Part shown: positions 1 to 11,208 of the stretch, piece by piece
Layout of the letters: each line of letters opens with the position of its first letter
How positions within the stretch are numbered: position 1 is the stretch's first letter
Notes under the pieces: model-generated
The model's input: only the letters and a program-made list of their open reading frames with translations
Told to the model about the DNA's origin: nothing
The model's database searches: none
Origin: Mycolicibacterium moriokaense
Lineage (GTDB): Bacteria; Actinomycetota; Actinomycetes; Mycobacteriales; Mycobacteriaceae
NCBI RefSeq assembly: GCF_003347205.1
Contig: NZ_QQBJ01000023.1
Coordinates: 1-64,000 of the forward strand
Direction: 5' to 3'
DNA length: 64,000 nucleotides
Program-made: the position numbers and the translations under genes

Positions 1-1040
<1,040 letters not shown>

Positions 1041-1041
<1 letters not shown>

Positions 1042-2717
1042 TGGATACGGATCTCAAACCGCCGGGACCACTGGTCCCAAACGGCCTGCGGGTGACTGCG
1101 CTGGGCGGCATCAGCGAAATCGGCCGCAACATGACGGTTTTCGAGCATCTCGGCCGGCTGCTGATCGTCGACTGCGGTGTGCTCTTCCCGGGGCACGACG
1201 AACCCGGCGTCGACTTGATCCTGCCCGACCTGCGTCTCGTCGAAGATCGCCTCGACGACGTCGAGGCGCTGGTGCTGACCCACGCGCACGAAGACCACAT
1301 CGGTGCCATTCCGTTCCTGCTGAAGCTGCGGCCCGACATTCCGCTCGTCGGGTCGAAGTTCACGCTCGCCCTCGTTGCGGAGAAGTGCCGCGAGCACCGC
1401 ATCAAGCCGGTGTTCGTCGAGGTCGCAGCGGGGCAGAGCACCACGCACGGCGTCTTCGAGTGCGAGTACTTCCACGTCAACCACTCGATTCCGGGTTGCC
1501 TGGCAATCGCGATCTACACCGGCGCGGGAACCGTGCTGCACACCGGCGACATCAAGCTCGATCAGTTGCCCCTCGACGACAACCCGACCGACCTGCCCGG
1601 CATGTCGCGGCTGGGCGATGCGGGGGTGGACCTTTTCCTGTGCGACTCGACCAATTCCGAGATCCCGGGCGTCGGGCCGTCGGAAAGTGAGGTCGGTCCG
1701 ACGCTGCACCGGTTGATCCGCGGCGCCAAGGGCCGGGTTATCGTGGCGTGCTTCGCCTCCAATGTCGATCGCGTGCAACAGATCATCGACGCCGCGGTGT
1801 CCCTGGGCCGACGGGTGTCGTTCGTGGGCCGGTCCATGGTGCGCAACATGGGCATCGCTCGCGAGTTGGGCTATCTGCGGGTCGACGACGACGACGTGCT
1901 CGACATCGGCGCGGCGGAGATGATGCCGCCCGAACGCATCGTGCTGATCACCACCGGAACACAGGGCGAACCGATGGCCGCGCTGTCGCGGATGTCGCGC
2001 GGTGAGCACCGCTCCATCACGCTGACGCCCGGCGACTTGATCGTGCTGTCGTCGTCGCTGATTCCCGGCAACGAAGAGGCCGTCTACGGGGTGATCGATT
2101 CGCTGGCCAAGATCGGCGCTCGCGTGGTCACCAATCAGCAAGCACGCGTACATGTTTCGGGGCACGCATATTCCGGTGAGCTGCTCTTCCTCTACAACGG
2201 CGTGCGGCCGCGCAACGTGATGCCGGTGCACGGAACGTGGCGGATGCTGCGCGCCAACGCGGCGCTGGCCACCCGCTCGGGTGTCGATCCGGAAGCGATC
2301 GTGTTGGCGGAGAACGGGGTCAGTGTCGATCTGGTGGCGGGCAAGGCCGGCATCGCCGGTGCCGTGCCGACCGGAAAGATGTTCGTCGACGGGCTGATCA
2401 CCGGCGACGTCGGTGACGCCACGCTGGGTGAGCGGCTCACGCTGTCTTCGGGTTTCGTCGCGGTGACGGTCGTCGTGCATCGCGGTACCGGGCGCGCCGC
2501 GGGCCGGGCGCACCTGCACTCGCGCGGCTTCTCCGAAGACCCCAAGGCGCTCGAAGCGGTCGCCGTCAAGGTCGAAGAAGAGCTGGAAGTCCTTGCCGCC
2601 GACAAGGTCACCGATGTCACCCGCATCGCCCAGGCGGTGCGTCGGATCGTCGGCAAGTGGGTGGGCGAGACCTATCGCAGGCAGCCGATGATCGTGCCGA
2701 CGGTCATCGAGATCTAG
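1041..2717 (+). CDS. rnj: Ribonuclease J
   Basis: This is a 558-residue metallo-beta-lactamase/beta-CASP nuclease with 5'-3' exo- and endonuclease activity in mRNA decay and rRNA maturation. The zinc-binding HAHEDH motif is at residues 81-86. Further metal-ligand segments (HTGDIK, CDSTN) and the beta-CASP region (FASNVDR, TTGTQGEP, VHVSGHA) follow in order, with an RNase J C-terminal domain at the end. Length is normal for actinobacterial RNase J. The GTG start overlaps the dapA stop, implying translational coupling. The gene ends nine bases before a convergent methyltransferase gene. Confidence 0.95.
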
Positions 2718-2726
2718 GCGCGAGCG

Positions 2727-3599
2727 TCACCGCTTGACGCAGTACGCGGTCCACTCCAGGTCGGAGGCCGCGAGTTCGCGTCCCGTCGGCCGGATGTAGT
2801 TCCTCAGGTAGTAGTCGGGTCCCGCCTGCTCGACCAGGCGCCAGTCATATGCGTCGACGAACGCGGCGACGCGGTCGGGGTCCAGGCCGAACTTCCACAC
2901 CTGCCGCCGCTTCCGGAACCGCTTGTACAGCGTCGCCGCGCCGTACAGGTTCCGCCCGTCGATGAAGTCATCGCGGACATAGGTGAACACCAGGTGACTG
3001 CCCGCAGGCGCGGCCTGCAACGCGGCAAGCGTGGTGCGCACCGCGTCCTCGGTCAGATACTGCGTCACGCCCTCCCAGACGAAGAACGTGCGCGCACCTT
3101 CCCGGTAGCCGTGTGCGGTCAGCACGTCGAACAAGTCGTCGCGCTCGAAGTCCACCGGCACCAGGTGCAGCGACGGGGGCAGCCCACCGGCGGCGCGCTG
3201 CACCGCGCGCCTCTTGCGCGCGACGTTGACGGGCAGGTCGACTTCGAACACCGCAGTGCCGGGCCGGCGTGCCAGTCGGATGCCTCTGGTGTCCATGCCG
3301 GCGCCGAGGATGACGACGGCATCGATGTCGGGAAGCGCCGCGTCCAGCTGGTCGTCGATGAATCGCTTACGGCAGGCGATGAGCGCCCACGAACCGGGCA
3401 CCGCCTTCTCGCCCGCCACCACCGTCAACCGTCTCAGCGGAGGCCAGCGCATGGCGCGGACGAGCGCGCGTTGGCCCGAGGGCAGTATCGCGGCCGCGAG
3501 GTCGTCGCTGACCAGCCGCCGGTGGGGCGGCTCGTACTGCTCGATCGCCGCCTGCACCATCGGACCGAAGGCGGTCTGGGCGGCGGGGTTTCGCGCCAT
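2727..3599 (-). CDS. SAM-dependent methyltransferase, PPM/LCMT family
   Basis: The 290-residue product has the hallmark ILGAGMDTRG segment of the mycobacterial leucine carboxyl methyltransferase-like family (often annotated S-adenosyl-L-methionine-dependent methyltransferase), followed by a VFEVDLP motif II and WEGVTQYL. Substrate is unknown for almost all members. The ATG start overlaps the stop of the upstream SDR gene (ATGA), so it is translated from the same transcript. I read it as the last gene of a three-gene minus-strand operon with the SDR and ABM-domain genes. In-frame codons upstream of 3599 belong to the SDR region in another frame and were not included. Confidence 0.85.
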   Translation of the reverse strand: MARNPAAQTAFGPMVQAAIEQYEPPHRRLVSDDLAAAILPSGQRALVRAMRWPPLRRLTVVAGEKAVPGSWALIACRKRFIDDQLDAALPDIDAVVILGAGMDTRGIRLARRPGTAVFEVDLPVNVARKRRAVQRAAGGLPPSLHLVPVDFERDDLFDVLTAHGYREGARTFFVWEGVTQYLTEDAVRTTLAALQAAPAGSHLVFTYVRDDFIDGRNLYGAATLYKRFRKRRQVWKFGLDPDRVAAFVDAYDWRLVEQAGPDYYLRNYIRPTGRELAASDLEWTAYCVKR

Positions 3600-4402
3600 C
3601 AGCGCTTGACTACCGCACCCGCATCCACGGGCAGCGTCACGCCGGTGACGTAACGGGCGGCATCGGACACCAGCCACAGCACGGCGTTGGCGATGTCGTC
3701 CGCCTCGACCGCGGGCACGGGCATCGCATTCCCGCTGGCGCCACCGCCCATGCGCTGCAGCCAACTTCGGACGTAGTCGTTGTCGATCATCGGGGTGTTG
3801 ACGCCGGTCGGATGGACCGAGTTCACCCGAATGCTGTGTTCGGCAAGGATGTTCGCGTACTGCCGCATCAGCCCGACCATGCCGTGCTTGGCTGCCGTGT
3901 ATCCCAGGCCGCCCGGATCGGCGCTGTTCATCGGCACCAGTCCGGCGACCGAGCTGATCAGCACGATCGACCCGCCGTCACCCTGTTCGATCATCGTCGG
4001 AATTGCCACCTCGACGGTGTGGAACGCCCCCGTCAGGTTGACGTCGATCACGTCGCGCCAGCCGGCGTCACCCGTCTCCATCGGGGCGATGCCCGCGTTG
4101 GCGATCACGATGTCGAGCCGCCCGAGTTCGTCGAGCCCCGCCTGCAGCGCGCTGGCCAGTGCTTGCCGATCGCGAACGTCGGCCTGCCGCGCCACGATCC
4201 GTGCACCGGTGTCCTCGACGAGTTTGACCGTCTGCGCGAGGTCGTCGGGCGTGGCCATCGGATAGGGCACCGACGCGATCTGATCGCAGATGTCGACCGC
4301 GATGACGTCGGCGCCCTCGGAGGCCAACCGCACCGCCTCGGCGCGGCCCTGGCCCCGTGCGGCCCCGGTGATGAACGCGACCTTGCCGGTGAGGGCCGCC
4401 AT
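3599..4402 (-). CDS. Mycofactocin-coupled SDR family oxidoreductase
   Basis: This is a short-chain dehydrogenase of 267 residues, related to Rv2750 of M. tuberculosis. Visible are the TGAARGQG nucleotide-binding loop near the N-terminus, the NAG motif, the catalytic Ser in ISSVAG and the YTAAK active site. After the second beta strand it carries the [15 protein letters not shown]-type insertion, which is the signature of SDRs that hold NAD tightly and pass electrons to mycofactocin (family knowledge). The start ATG overlaps the TAA stop of the ABM gene. Substrate is not predictable; an alcohol is likely. Confidence 0.88.
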   Translation of the reverse strand: MAALTGKVAFITGAARGQGRAEAVRLASEGADVIAVDICDQIASVPYPMATPDDLAQTVKLVEDTGARIVARQADVRDRQALASALQAGLDELGRLDIVIANAGIAPMETGDAGWRDVIDVNLTGAFHTVEVAIPTMIEQGDGGSIVLISSVAGLVPMNSADPGGLGYTAAKHGMVGLMRQYANILAEHSIRVNSVHPTGVNTPMIDNDYVRSWLQRMGGGASGNAMPVPAVEADDIANAVLWLVSDAARYVTGVTLPVDAGAVVKR

Positions 4403-4716
4403 TACGACCGCAGCTGACCCTTGGCCGGGTCGCCTGCCACGACGGGTTGCAGCATCTTGATGTCGGGTGCGCCGTCGAGGTGCTCGCCGACGGTGCCGAA
4501 CAGGGTCCCGATCGCGGGTGCGGTGCTGTGCGCCTGCAATGCGTCGGCGTCGGCCCACTGCTCGACGAACACGAACGTCCCGTCGGCCTCGTGCAGGGCA
4601 TACAGCTGGCAGCCGGGCTCCTGATGGACCGCTTCGATGGCTTGCTTGCAGGCCTCCCGCACAGCGTCCACGGACTCCGGTTTGGCCTTCATGGTGGCGA
4701 CGACGACAACTGGCAT
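4402..4716 (-). CDS. Antibiotic biosynthesis monooxygenase (ABM) domain protein
   Basis: A 104-residue single-domain protein of the dimeric alpha/beta-barrel ABM fold, similar to Rv2749. The pattern [13 protein letters not shown], then [11 protein letters not shown] and FVFVEQWAD, is typical. Members range from quinone monooxygenases to heme-degrading enzymes, so the reaction is open. The start at 4716 is preferred because the conserved fold begins there and a GAGGAG ribosome site lies ten bases upstream; an ATG 12 codons further up lacks conservation. It heads the operon with the SDR and methyltransferase. Confidence 0.82.
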   Translation of the reverse strand: MPVVVVATMKAKPESVDAVREACKQAIEAVHQEPGCQLYALHEADGTFVFVEQWADADALQAHSTAPAIGTLFGTVGEHLDGAPDIKMLQPVVAGDPAKGQLRS

Positions 4717-4852
4717 GTGGCTGGTACTCCTCGATGAGTGGGAAGCGGTCAACTGGTCACCCTACTCAGCGAATCTAACTAAATTTCGACACCCAACTGT
4801 GACCCGTGTGGCTGATGGTGAATATGGGGCACCTGCGACTAGGCTGGAGAGC

Positions 4853-7348
4853 ATGCCTAGTAAGACCGCTGCCCGCTCTGGTGCCCGTTCGAGCAGGTCA
4901 AAGGCCGGTTCGCGGTCCGGGTCCCGGCCGGCGCGGCCCGCGCCGCGGCGCAAGCCAGCCAAGCGTCGCGCCCCGTCTCCGCTGCCCGCAGCCGGCCTGG
5001 CCATCGGGCGGGGCGCTCGCGCGGGGTGGTTCATGTTGGCCAGGGGGGCTGGTTCGACGGCCCGATCGGTGGGCCGGGCCCGCGACATCGACGCCGGACA
5101 TCGCCGTGACGGGGTGGCCCTGGCGCTGCTCGGCGCCGCGGTGATCGTCGTCGCGAGCTCCTGGTTCGACGCGGCGCGCCCCGTCGGCGGCTGGATCGAC
5201 ACCTTCCTGCGCGTGCTGGTCGGGTCGGCGGTGCTGCTGCTGCCCGTCGTCCTCGTCTCGCTCGCGGTCCTGCTGATGCGCACCGAGCCCGACCCCGATG
5301 CGCGGCCGCGGCTGATCCTCGGCGCGGCGATGATCGCCTTGCCGGTGCTCGGGCTGTGGCATCTGTGGTCCGGTTCGCCCGATGACCCGGCGGGACGCGA
5401 GCACGCGGCCGGGTTCGTCGGCTTCGCGATCGGCGGGCCCCTGTCGGAGGGGCTGACCCAGTGGATCGCCGCTCCGCTGTTGTTCATCGGCGCGCTGTTC
5501 GGGCTGCTGCTGCTCACCGGAACGACGATCCGCGAGGTGCCCGACACGATCCGGGCGATGTTCGGCACCAGGCTGATGCGCGATGACGATGAGTATTACG
5601 ACGACGACGCCGCCGAGCAGGTGGGCGCGGAGCAGGAGGACTTCTCCGACGGCTACTACGACGACCCCTCGGCCTACGGCGAGGGTGAGGCGCAGGCCTG
5701 GCCTTCCGGAGCCGCTGGGCCGGCCACATTCAACGGCGCCACCCCGATGGAGAACTACCCCCTCGACGACGAGGCGCCGACCATTCCCGAGCCGACCCGC
5801 GCCGCGCGTCGCAAGAAAGCCAAGCCCGCCAAGCCGGTGTCGGACCGCGTCGTCGAAGGGCCCTACAACCTGCCGTCGCTGGAACTGCTTCAGAAAGGGG
5901 ATCCGCCGAAGCGGCGCTCGACGGCCACCGACCGCACCGGCGAGGCGATCACCGAGGTGCTGCAGCAGTTCAAGGTGAACGCGGCGGTCACCGGCTGCAC
6001 ACGTGGCCCGACCGTCACACGCTACGAGGTCGAGCTGGGACCCGGCGTGAAGGTGGAGAAGATCACCCAGCTGCAGAAGAACATCGCCTATGCCGTGGCG
6101 ACCGAGAGCGTGCGGATGCTCGCGCCCATTCCCGGCAAGTCCGCGGTCGGCATCGAGGTCCCCAACACCGACCGTGAGATGGTGCGCCTGGCCGACGTGC
6201 TGACCGATCCGTCGACGCGCAGAGACCATCATCCGCTGGTGATTGCGCTGGGCAAAGACATTGAGGGCGAGTACATCTCGTGGAACCTGGCGAAGATGCC
6301 GCACCTGCTGGTGGCCGGCTCGACGGGCTCCGGCAAGTCCAGCTTCGTCAACTCGATGCTGGTGTCACTGCTGGCTCGGGCCACCCCGGAGGAGGTCAGG
6401 ATGATCCTGATCGACCCGAAGATGGTGGAACTGACGCCGTACGAGGGCATTCCGCACCTGATCACCCCGATCGTCACGCAGCCGAAGAAGGCCGCGGCGG
6501 CACTGGCCTGGCTGGTCGAGGAGATGGAACAGCGCTATCAGGACATGCAGGCGTCGCGGGTGCGCCACATCGACGACTTCAACAAGAAGGTGAGATCGGG
6601 AGAGATCACCACGCCGCTGGGCAGTGAGCGCGAGTACCGCCCGTACCCGTACGTGGTCGCGATCGTCGACGAGTTGGCCGACCTGATGATGACCGCGCCC
6701 CGCGACGTCGAGGACGCCGTCGTGCGGATCACCCAAAAGGCCCGCGCCGCAGGCATTCACCTGGTGCTGGCCACGCAGCGCCCGTCGGTCGACGTGGTCA
6801 CCGGCCTGATCAAGACCAACGTGCCCTCCAGGCTCGCGTTCGCGACCTCCTCATTGACCGACAGCCGGGTCATCCTCGACCAGCAGGGTGCCGAGAAGCT
6901 GATCGGCATGGGCGACGGTCTGTTCATCCCGATGGGCGCCAACAAGCCGATCCGGCTGCAGGGTGCCTACGTCTCCGACGACGAGATCCACGCCGTCGTC
7001 AGCGCGTGCAAGGACCAGGCCGAGCCCGACTACACCGACGGCGTCACCAACGCCAAGCCGAACAGCGAGCGCACCGACGTTGACCCGGACATCGGCGACG
7101 ACATGGACGTGTTCCTGCAAGCCGTCGAGTTGGTGGTGTCCAGCCAGTTCGGATCCACCTCGATGCTGCAGCGCAAGCTGCGGGTGGGCTTTGCCAAGGC
7201 GGGCCGGCTGATGGACCTCATGGAGACGCGCGGAATCGTCGGCCCCAGTGAGGGTTCCAAGGCGCGCGAGGTGATGGTGAAGCCCGACGAACTGGCCGCG
7301 ACGATCGCGTCCATCAGGGGTGCGGGCGCCGACGACGACACCGAGTAG
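4853..7348 (+). CDS. ftsK: DNA translocase FtsK
   Basis: FtsK couples chromosome segregation to septation. The 831-residue product has a basic N-terminus, about four membrane segments within roughly residues 95-235, an acidic and proline-containing linker, then the motor. Walker A (GSTGSGKSS) is near residue 489, Walker B-like VAIVDELADLM follows, and the C-terminus holds the winged-helix gamma domain (LQRKLRVGFAKAGRLMDLME). Start at 4853 is set by similarity to mycobacterial FtsK and a GGAGA just upstream; in-frame codons from 4637 lie antisense to the ABM gene. It is divergent from the ABM-SDR operon. Confidence 0.95.
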   Translation: MPSKTAARSGARSSRSKAGSRSGSRPARPAPRRKPAKRRAPSPLPAAGLAIGRGARAGWFMLARGAGSTARSVGRARDIDAGHRRDGVALALLGAAVIVVASSWFDAARPVGGWIDTFLRVLVGSAVLLLPVVLVSLAVLLMRTEPDPDARPRLILGAAMIALPVLGLWHLWSGSPDDPAGREHAAGFVGFAIGGPLSEGLTQWIAAPLLFIGALFGLLLLTGTTIREVPDTIRAMFGTRLMRDDDEYYDDDAAEQVGAEQEDFSDGYYDDPSAYGEGEAQAWPSGAAGPATFNGATPMENYPLDDEAPTIPEPTRAARRKKAKPAKPVSDRVVEGPYNLPSLELLQKGDPPKRRSTATDRTGEAITEVLQQFKVNAAVTGCTRGPTVTRYEVELGPGVKVEKITQLQKNIAYAVATESVRMLAPIPGKSAVGIEVPNTDREMVRLADVLTDPSTRRDHHPLVIALGKDIEGEYISWNLAKMPHLLVAGSTGSGKSSFVNSMLVSLLARATPEEVRMILIDPKMVELTPYEGIPHLITPIVTQPKKAAAALAWLVEEMEQRYQDMQASRVRHIDDFNKKVRSGEITTPLGSEREYRPYPYVVAIVDELADLMMTAPRDVEDAVVRITQKARAAGIHLVLATQRPSVDVVTGLIKTNVPSRLAFATSSLTDSRVILDQQGAEKLIGMGDGLFIPMGANKPIRLQGAYVSDDEIHAVVSACKDQAEPDYTDGVTNAKPNSERTDVDPDIGDDMDVFLQAVELVVSSQFGSTSMLQRKLRVGFAKAGRLMDLMETRGIVGPSEGSKAREVMVKPDELAATIASIRGAGADDDTE

Positions 7349-7376
7349 ATTCGGAGTCCTCGATGTGGAGGACGCT

Positions 7377-7901
7377 ATGTTCACGGTGGGCGACAGGATT
7401 CAAGCGCGGACGCTGAGTGCGGTCGGCGGTGGGCAGGTCCCGGTGCCCACGCCGGATCGGACGGTGCATCTGCAGTTCCGGCGCTTCGCGGGCTGCCCCA
7501 TCTGCAATCTGCACCTGTCTCAGATGGCGCAGCGCAGTGCCGAGATCGCGGATGCCGGGATCGACGAGGTCGTCGTCTTTCACTCCGCTGCCGACCGGCT
7601 GCGCCAGTACGTCGCGGACGTCCCCTTCCCGCTGGTGGCAGATCCGCGGCGAAAGCTCTATAAGGAGTTCGGCGTGGAGTGGTCGGTGCGCTCGCTGCTC
7701 TCGATGGACGCCATCCGGGCCGGGGCCAGGGGAGCCCGGCGCGGCTCTCTTGCCGGCGGCCTGGCGCCCGCGGAGAACCACTTCGGTAAGCCGGCCGACT
7801 TCCTGATCGGGCCGGACGGCACCATCCGTGCCTGCAAGTACGGCGATCACGCCGACGACCAGTGGTCGGTCGACGAGTTGCTGGAGCTCGCGACTACCTG
7901 A
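7377..7901 (+). CDS. Peroxiredoxin-like (AhpC/TSA) protein
   Basis: A 174-residue thioredoxin-fold protein of the peroxiredoxin-like family. The likely redox centre is the CPIC motif in FAGCPICNLHL, near residue 39, and FGKPADFLIGPDG is the usual strand near the end. It should reduce peroxides or act as a thiol oxidoreductase in the cytosol; the specific substrate is unknown. A GGAGGA ribosome site precedes the ATG at 7377. It follows ftsK by 28 bases. Its last eight bases overlap the convergent argA gene. Confidence 0.8.
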   Translation: MFTVGDRIQARTLSAVGGGQVPVPTPDRTVHLQFRRFAGCPICNLHLSQMAQRSAEIADAGIDEVVVFHSAADRLRQYVADVPFPLVADPRRKLYKEFGVEWSVRSLLSMDAIRAGARGARRGSLAGGLAPAENHFGKPADFLIGPDGTIRACKYGDHADDQWSVDELLELATT

Positions 7902-8418
7902 GCGTCAACAGCATCCGGGTGTTGCCCAGGATGTTCGGCTTGACGTAGGACAGGTCCAGGAACTCGGCGACACCTGTGTCATACGAGCGGCACATCTCCT
8001 CGTAGACCTCCGCGGTGACCGGCGTCCCGTCGATCTCGGCGAAGCCGTGCCTGCTGAAGAACTCCGTCTCGAAGGTGAGCACGAAGATCCGCGCCAGGTG
8101 CAGTTCGCGGGCCACCCCCAGCAGCCGGTCGACGATCAGGTGGCCCACCCCCTGGCCCTTGACGGTCGGGTGCACGGCCACGGTGCGCACCTCGCCGAGA
8201 TCCGACCACAGGACGTGCAGGGCTCCGCATCCGATCAGCTCGCCGTCGCGCTCGGCGACCCAGAACTCCTGAACACCCTCATACAGCGTCACCAGGTTCT
8301 TCTCCAGCAGGATGCGGCCCGAGTAGATGTCGACGAGCTCTTTGATCGCCGGCACGTCCGACGTGGTGGCACGGCGCAGGACAAGCCCGCCGGCCCGCGA
8401 ATCCTGCCCAGCGTTCAC
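7894..8418 (-). CDS. argA: Amino-acid (glutamate) N-acetyltransferase
   Basis: This is a short GNAT-type N-acetylglutamate synthase of the mycobacterial Rv2747 kind, which catalyses the first step of arginine synthesis without the amino-acid kinase domain of E. coli ArgA. In the 174 residues the acetyl-CoA loop KGQGVGH follows VRTVAVHP, and FSRHGFAEI and LDLSYVKPNILGN match Rv2747 closely. A GTG at 8416-8418 gives the expected N-terminus. It is divergent from pgsA with an 18-base gap. Convergent overlap with the peroxiredoxin-like gene is eight bases. Confidence 0.9.
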   Translation of the reverse strand: MNAGQDSRAGGLVLRRATTSDVPAIKELVDIYSGRILLEKNLVTLYEGVQEFWVAERDGELIGCGALHVLWSDLGEVRTVAVHPTVKGQGVGHLIVDRLLGVARELHLARIFVLTFETEFFSRHGFAEIDGTPVTAEVYEEMCRSYDTGVAEFLDLSYVKPNILGNTRMLLTLR

Positions 8419-8436
8419 AGGTGCGAGAGTATCGGT

Positions 8437-9057
8437 TTGAGCAACCGATATTCTGTGGCGGTGTCGGGCCAACCTCACACCGATCCGGTGATCCCTCGCG
8501 CGAAGGTCGCGAACATCGCCAATGTCCTCACCGGATTGCGCCTGGTGTTGGTCCCGGTGTTCCTGATCGCGTTGTTCGCCGGCGACGGCCACGAAACGGC
8601 CTGGCGTGTCACCGCTTTCGTCATCTTCGCGGTGGCAGTGATAACCGACCGCTTCGACGGGGCGCTCGCTCGCAGCTACGGAATCGAGACCGACTTCGGC
8701 AGGCTGGCCGACCCGATCGCGGACAAGACGCTGATCGGCGCCGCGCTGATCGGGCTGGCGATGCTCGGCGAGTTGCCGTGGTGGGTGACGGTGGTGATCC
8801 TGGTCCGCGAGATCGGGATCACCGTGCTGCGCTTCGCGGTACTGCGCCACGGCGTCATCCCGGCCAGCCGAGGCGGCAAACTAAAGACCCTGGTGCAGGC
8901 CGTCGCGATCGGGCTGCTCGTGCTGCCGCTGTCGGGCCCGTGGCTGACCGGAGCGTGGGTGGTGATGGGCGCCGCGATCGTGTTGACCGTGCTCACCGGC
9001 ATCGACTACGTGATCTCGGCGATCCGCGACTCGCGCGGACGAGTCGCAGGTCAGTGA
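8437..9057 (+). CDS. pgsA: CDP-alcohol phosphatidyltransferase (PgsA3-type)
   Basis: A membrane enzyme of about 206 residues that transfers a phosphatidyl group from CDP-diacylglycerol to an alcohol, probably glycerol-3-phosphate. The family signature is complete: DRFDGALAR, eight residues, then GRLADPIAD. Four to five hydrophobic helices follow. The start is uncertain: TTG at 8437 fits the N-terminus of M. tuberculosis Rv2746c (RYSVAVS), while GTG codons at 8455 and 8461 are alternatives. It precedes clgR, as in other mycobacteria. Confidence 0.88.
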   Translation: MSNRYSVAVSGQPHTDPVIPRAKVANIANVLTGLRLVLVPVFLIALFAGDGHETAWRVTAFVIFAVAVITDRFDGALARSYGIETDFGRLADPIADKTLIGAALIGLAMLGELPWWVTVVILVREIGITVLRFAVLRHGVIPASRGGKLKTLVQAVAIGLLVLPLSGPWLTGAWVVMGAAIVLTVLTGIDYVISAIRDSRGRVAGQ

Positions 9058-9093
9058 CCCGTCGACGGCGATTTCCGGCCGGGCGGGCGAACC

Positions 9094-9122
9094 GGGAACC
9101 ATCTCGGCAGTCCCTGGCGTTG
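9094..9122 (+). promoter_or_regulatory. SigE/SigH-type promoter of clgR-pspA operon
   Basis: GGGAACC at 9094-9100 and CGTTG at 9118-9122 match the -35 GGAAC and -10 CGTT elements of mycobacterial ECF sigma factors. The gap between GGAAC and CGTT is 18 bases. It lies 33 bases before clgR. In M. tuberculosis this operon is SigE-dependent, so the assignment is likely but not proven here. Confidence 0.6.
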
Positions 9123-9154
9123 CTCTAGTACCACCCAAGCGTAAGGAGAGCACG

Positions 9155-9487
9155 ATGGGGACATTGCTGCGCGAGGTTATCGGCGACGTGCTGCGTCGTG
9201 CCCGCATTGACCAGGGCCGCACCCTGCGCGAGGTGTCTGACGCCGCGCGGGTCAGCCTGGGCTACTTGTCTGAGGTCGAACGCGGCCGCAAGGAGGCCTC
9301 GAGCGAACTGCTCAGCGCGATCTGCGGCGCACTGGAGGTCCCGCTGTCGCGGGTGCTCTCGGATGCCGGCGACGAGATGGCGCGCGAAGAGGTCGCGGCG
9401 TTCGCCCGGCAGGCGGCCGGCGCGACGAACATCGACGCCACCACCAAGGTGGTCATCCCGCACGCCGTATCGATGGCGGTCGCCTAG
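9155..9487 (+). CDS. clgR: Transcriptional regulator ClgR
   Basis: A 110-residue Cro/C1-type helix-turn-helix activator ([20 protein letters not shown]) that in mycobacteria activates clp protease genes and the psp operon under envelope and proteotoxic stress. AAGGAG lies just upstream of the ATG. The C-terminus ends in small residues (AVA), which resembles a Clp degron; ClgR is a known Clp substrate in actinobacteria, but that reading is inference here. It is first in an operon with pspA and pspM. Confidence 0.93.
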   Translation: MGTLLREVIGDVLRRARIDQGRTLREVSDAARVSLGYLSEVERGRKEASSELLSAICGALEVPLSRVLSDAGDEMAREEVAAFARQAAGATNIDATTKVVIPHAVSMAVA

Positions 9488-9566
9488 CTGTTCTGATCTG
9501 CGCAGAACCGATAAGTTGGCAGTAGGTACACCGAAGCAGTTGTCGATACGAAGGCGGAATGAACCC

Positions 9567-10382
9567 ATGGCCAATCCGTTCGTCAAGGCATGGCGCTACC
9601 TGATGGCGCTGTTCAGCTCGAAGGTCGACGAGTACGCCGACCCGGGTGTGCAGATTCAGCAGGCCATCGAGGAGGCGCAACGCCAGCATCAGGCGCTGAC
9701 GCAGCAGGCGGCACAGGTCATCGGCAACCAGCGTCAACTGGAGATGCGCCTCAACCGTCAGCTCGCCGACATCGAGAAGCTGCAGGTCAACGTGCGCCAG
9801 GCGCTCACCCTCGCCGACCAGGCCACCGCCGCCGGCGACGCCGCCAAGGCCACCGAGTACAACAACGCCGCCGAGGCGTTCGCCGCCCAGTTGGTTACCG
9901 CCGAGCAGAGCGTCGAGGACCTCAAAAGCCTGCACGACCAGGCCCTTCAAGCGGCCGGCCAGGCCAAGAAGGCCGTCGAGCAGAACGCGATGATGCTGCA
10001 GCAGAAGATCGCCGAGCGCACCAAGCTGCTCAGCCAACTGGAGCAGGCCAAGATGCAGGAGCGGGTCAGCGAGTCGTTGCGCTCGATGAGCGATCTCGCC
10101 GCTCCCGGCAACACCCCGAGCCTCGAAGAGGTGCGCGACAAGATCGAACGGCGCTACGCCAACGCGATGGGCGCCGCCGAACTCGCGCAGAACTCCGTGC
10201 AGGGCAGGATGGCCGAGATTCAGCAGGCCAGCGTGCAGATGGCCGGCCACTCGCGGCTCGAGCAGATCCGCGCCTCGATGCGGGGCGATGCCCTGCCGTC
10301 GGGCGCCGGTGGCACGGCCGCGCCCGCGACCCCGGCGGCCACCCCCACCGAAGTCGCCCCCGAGAAGCCGCTCGGCCAGTAG
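9567..10382 (+). CDS. pspA: Phage shock protein A homologue (35 kDa antigen)
   Basis: This 271-residue PspA/IM30 protein binds stressed inner membranes as oligomers. It has the amphipathic N-terminal helix ([12 protein letters not shown]), then almost entirely heptad-rich coiled coil from residue 25 to about 230, and a Pro/Ala-rich tail. It equals Rv2744c, which is bound by PspM in M. tuberculosis. It lies 79 bases downstream of clgR and 16 bases before pspM. Confidence 0.93.
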   Translation: MANPFVKAWRYLMALFSSKVDEYADPGVQIQQAIEEAQRQHQALTQQAAQVIGNQRQLEMRLNRQLADIEKLQVNVRQALTLADQATAAGDAAKATEYNNAAEAFAAQLVTAEQSVEDLKSLHDQALQAAGQAKKAVEQNAMMLQQKIAERTKLLSQLEQAKMQERVSESLRSMSDLAAPGNTPSLEEVRDKIERRYANAMGAAELAQNSVQGRMAEIQQASVQMAGHSRLEQIRASMRGDALPSGAGGTAAPATPAATPTEVAPEKPLGQ

Positions 10383-10398
10383 TCGATCCAGGTTGGCA

Positions 10399-11208
10399 GT
10401 GAACAAGCGCTCGACATCCAGTCGGCCCGAGGCATGGCGATCGCTGGTGCAGCGCGGGATCGACACCGCGGCCGAGATGTCCGACGTCGTGGCGCAGAAG
10501 CTCAACTCGGCGGCCGATCCGCGCGCCAAGCTGCTGCGCAAGCGCAAGTGGGCGTTGCGGCTGGCGCTGTTCTTCGCGGCCTCGTCCCTGATCTGGGTCG
10601 GCGTGACGGTGTTGCTCGCGATCTGGGACACGCCGGCGTGGGCGATCTTCATCCCGACCCCGATCGCGGTGGGCGCGGCGTTCCTGGCCACGCTGGCCTT
10701 TCTGCGCTATCGCTGGCTGCGCGGCGAGCCGCTGCCTCCGCAGCGGTCGAAGGCCGGCCGCCGGCTCCCCCCGTGGGGCTCGGCGGCCCGGCAGCCGATG
10801 GCCGCCCTCGCCGCGTCCGAGCGCGGGCTGTTCTCGCTGATCAGCGTGATGGAGCGCGGCAAGATGCTGCCCGCGGACGAGCTGCGTGAACTCGCGGCGG
10901 TCGCCAACCGGTCAGCCGCGACCATGTCTGCCACCGCCAACGAGGTGGTGTCGATGGAGCGGGCGATCGCCAACGCCCCGCAGTCGCGCGCCCACCTGGC
11001 GCCGACCATCAGCGCGTTCACCGCACAGCTCGACAACGGCGCACATCAGTACAACGAGATGGTCACCGCCGCAGCGCAATTGGTCTCAGCGGCCAATAAC
11101 GGGCCAATGCCGCCGCAGCGCTACCGAGACGACCTGGTCAACGCCACCGACCGGCTGACGGGGTGGGCGCAGGCCTTCGACGAACTAGGCCAACTGCGGC
11201 GCGCGTAG
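10399..11208 (+). CDS. pspM: PspA-binding membrane protein PspM
   Basis: A 269-residue protein corresponding to Rv2743c. After a basic, soluble N-terminus it has two adjacent membrane segments near residues 52-98 (LALFFAASSLIWVGV... then IFIPTPIAVGAAFLATL), followed by a helical cytoplasmic domain rich in Ala and Asn. In M. tuberculosis this protein anchors PspA at the membrane. Start: GTG at 10399, with TTG at 10393 in the same frame as an alternative. The M. tuberculosis operon continues with PspN (Rv2742c); no such gene follows here, only a convergent ephG-like gene. Confidence 0.82.
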   Translation: MNKRSTSSRPEAWRSLVQRGIDTAAEMSDVVAQKLNSAADPRAKLLRKRKWALRLALFFAASSLIWVGVTVLLAIWDTPAWAIFIPTPIAVGAAFLATLAFLRYRWLRGEPLPPQRSKAGRRLPPWGSAARQPMAALAASERGLFSLISVMERGKMLPADELRELAAVANRSAATMSATANEVVSMERAIANAPQSRAHLAPTISAFTAQLDNGAHQYNEMVTAAAQLVSAANNGPMPPQRYRDDLVNATDRLTGWAQAFDELGQLRRA

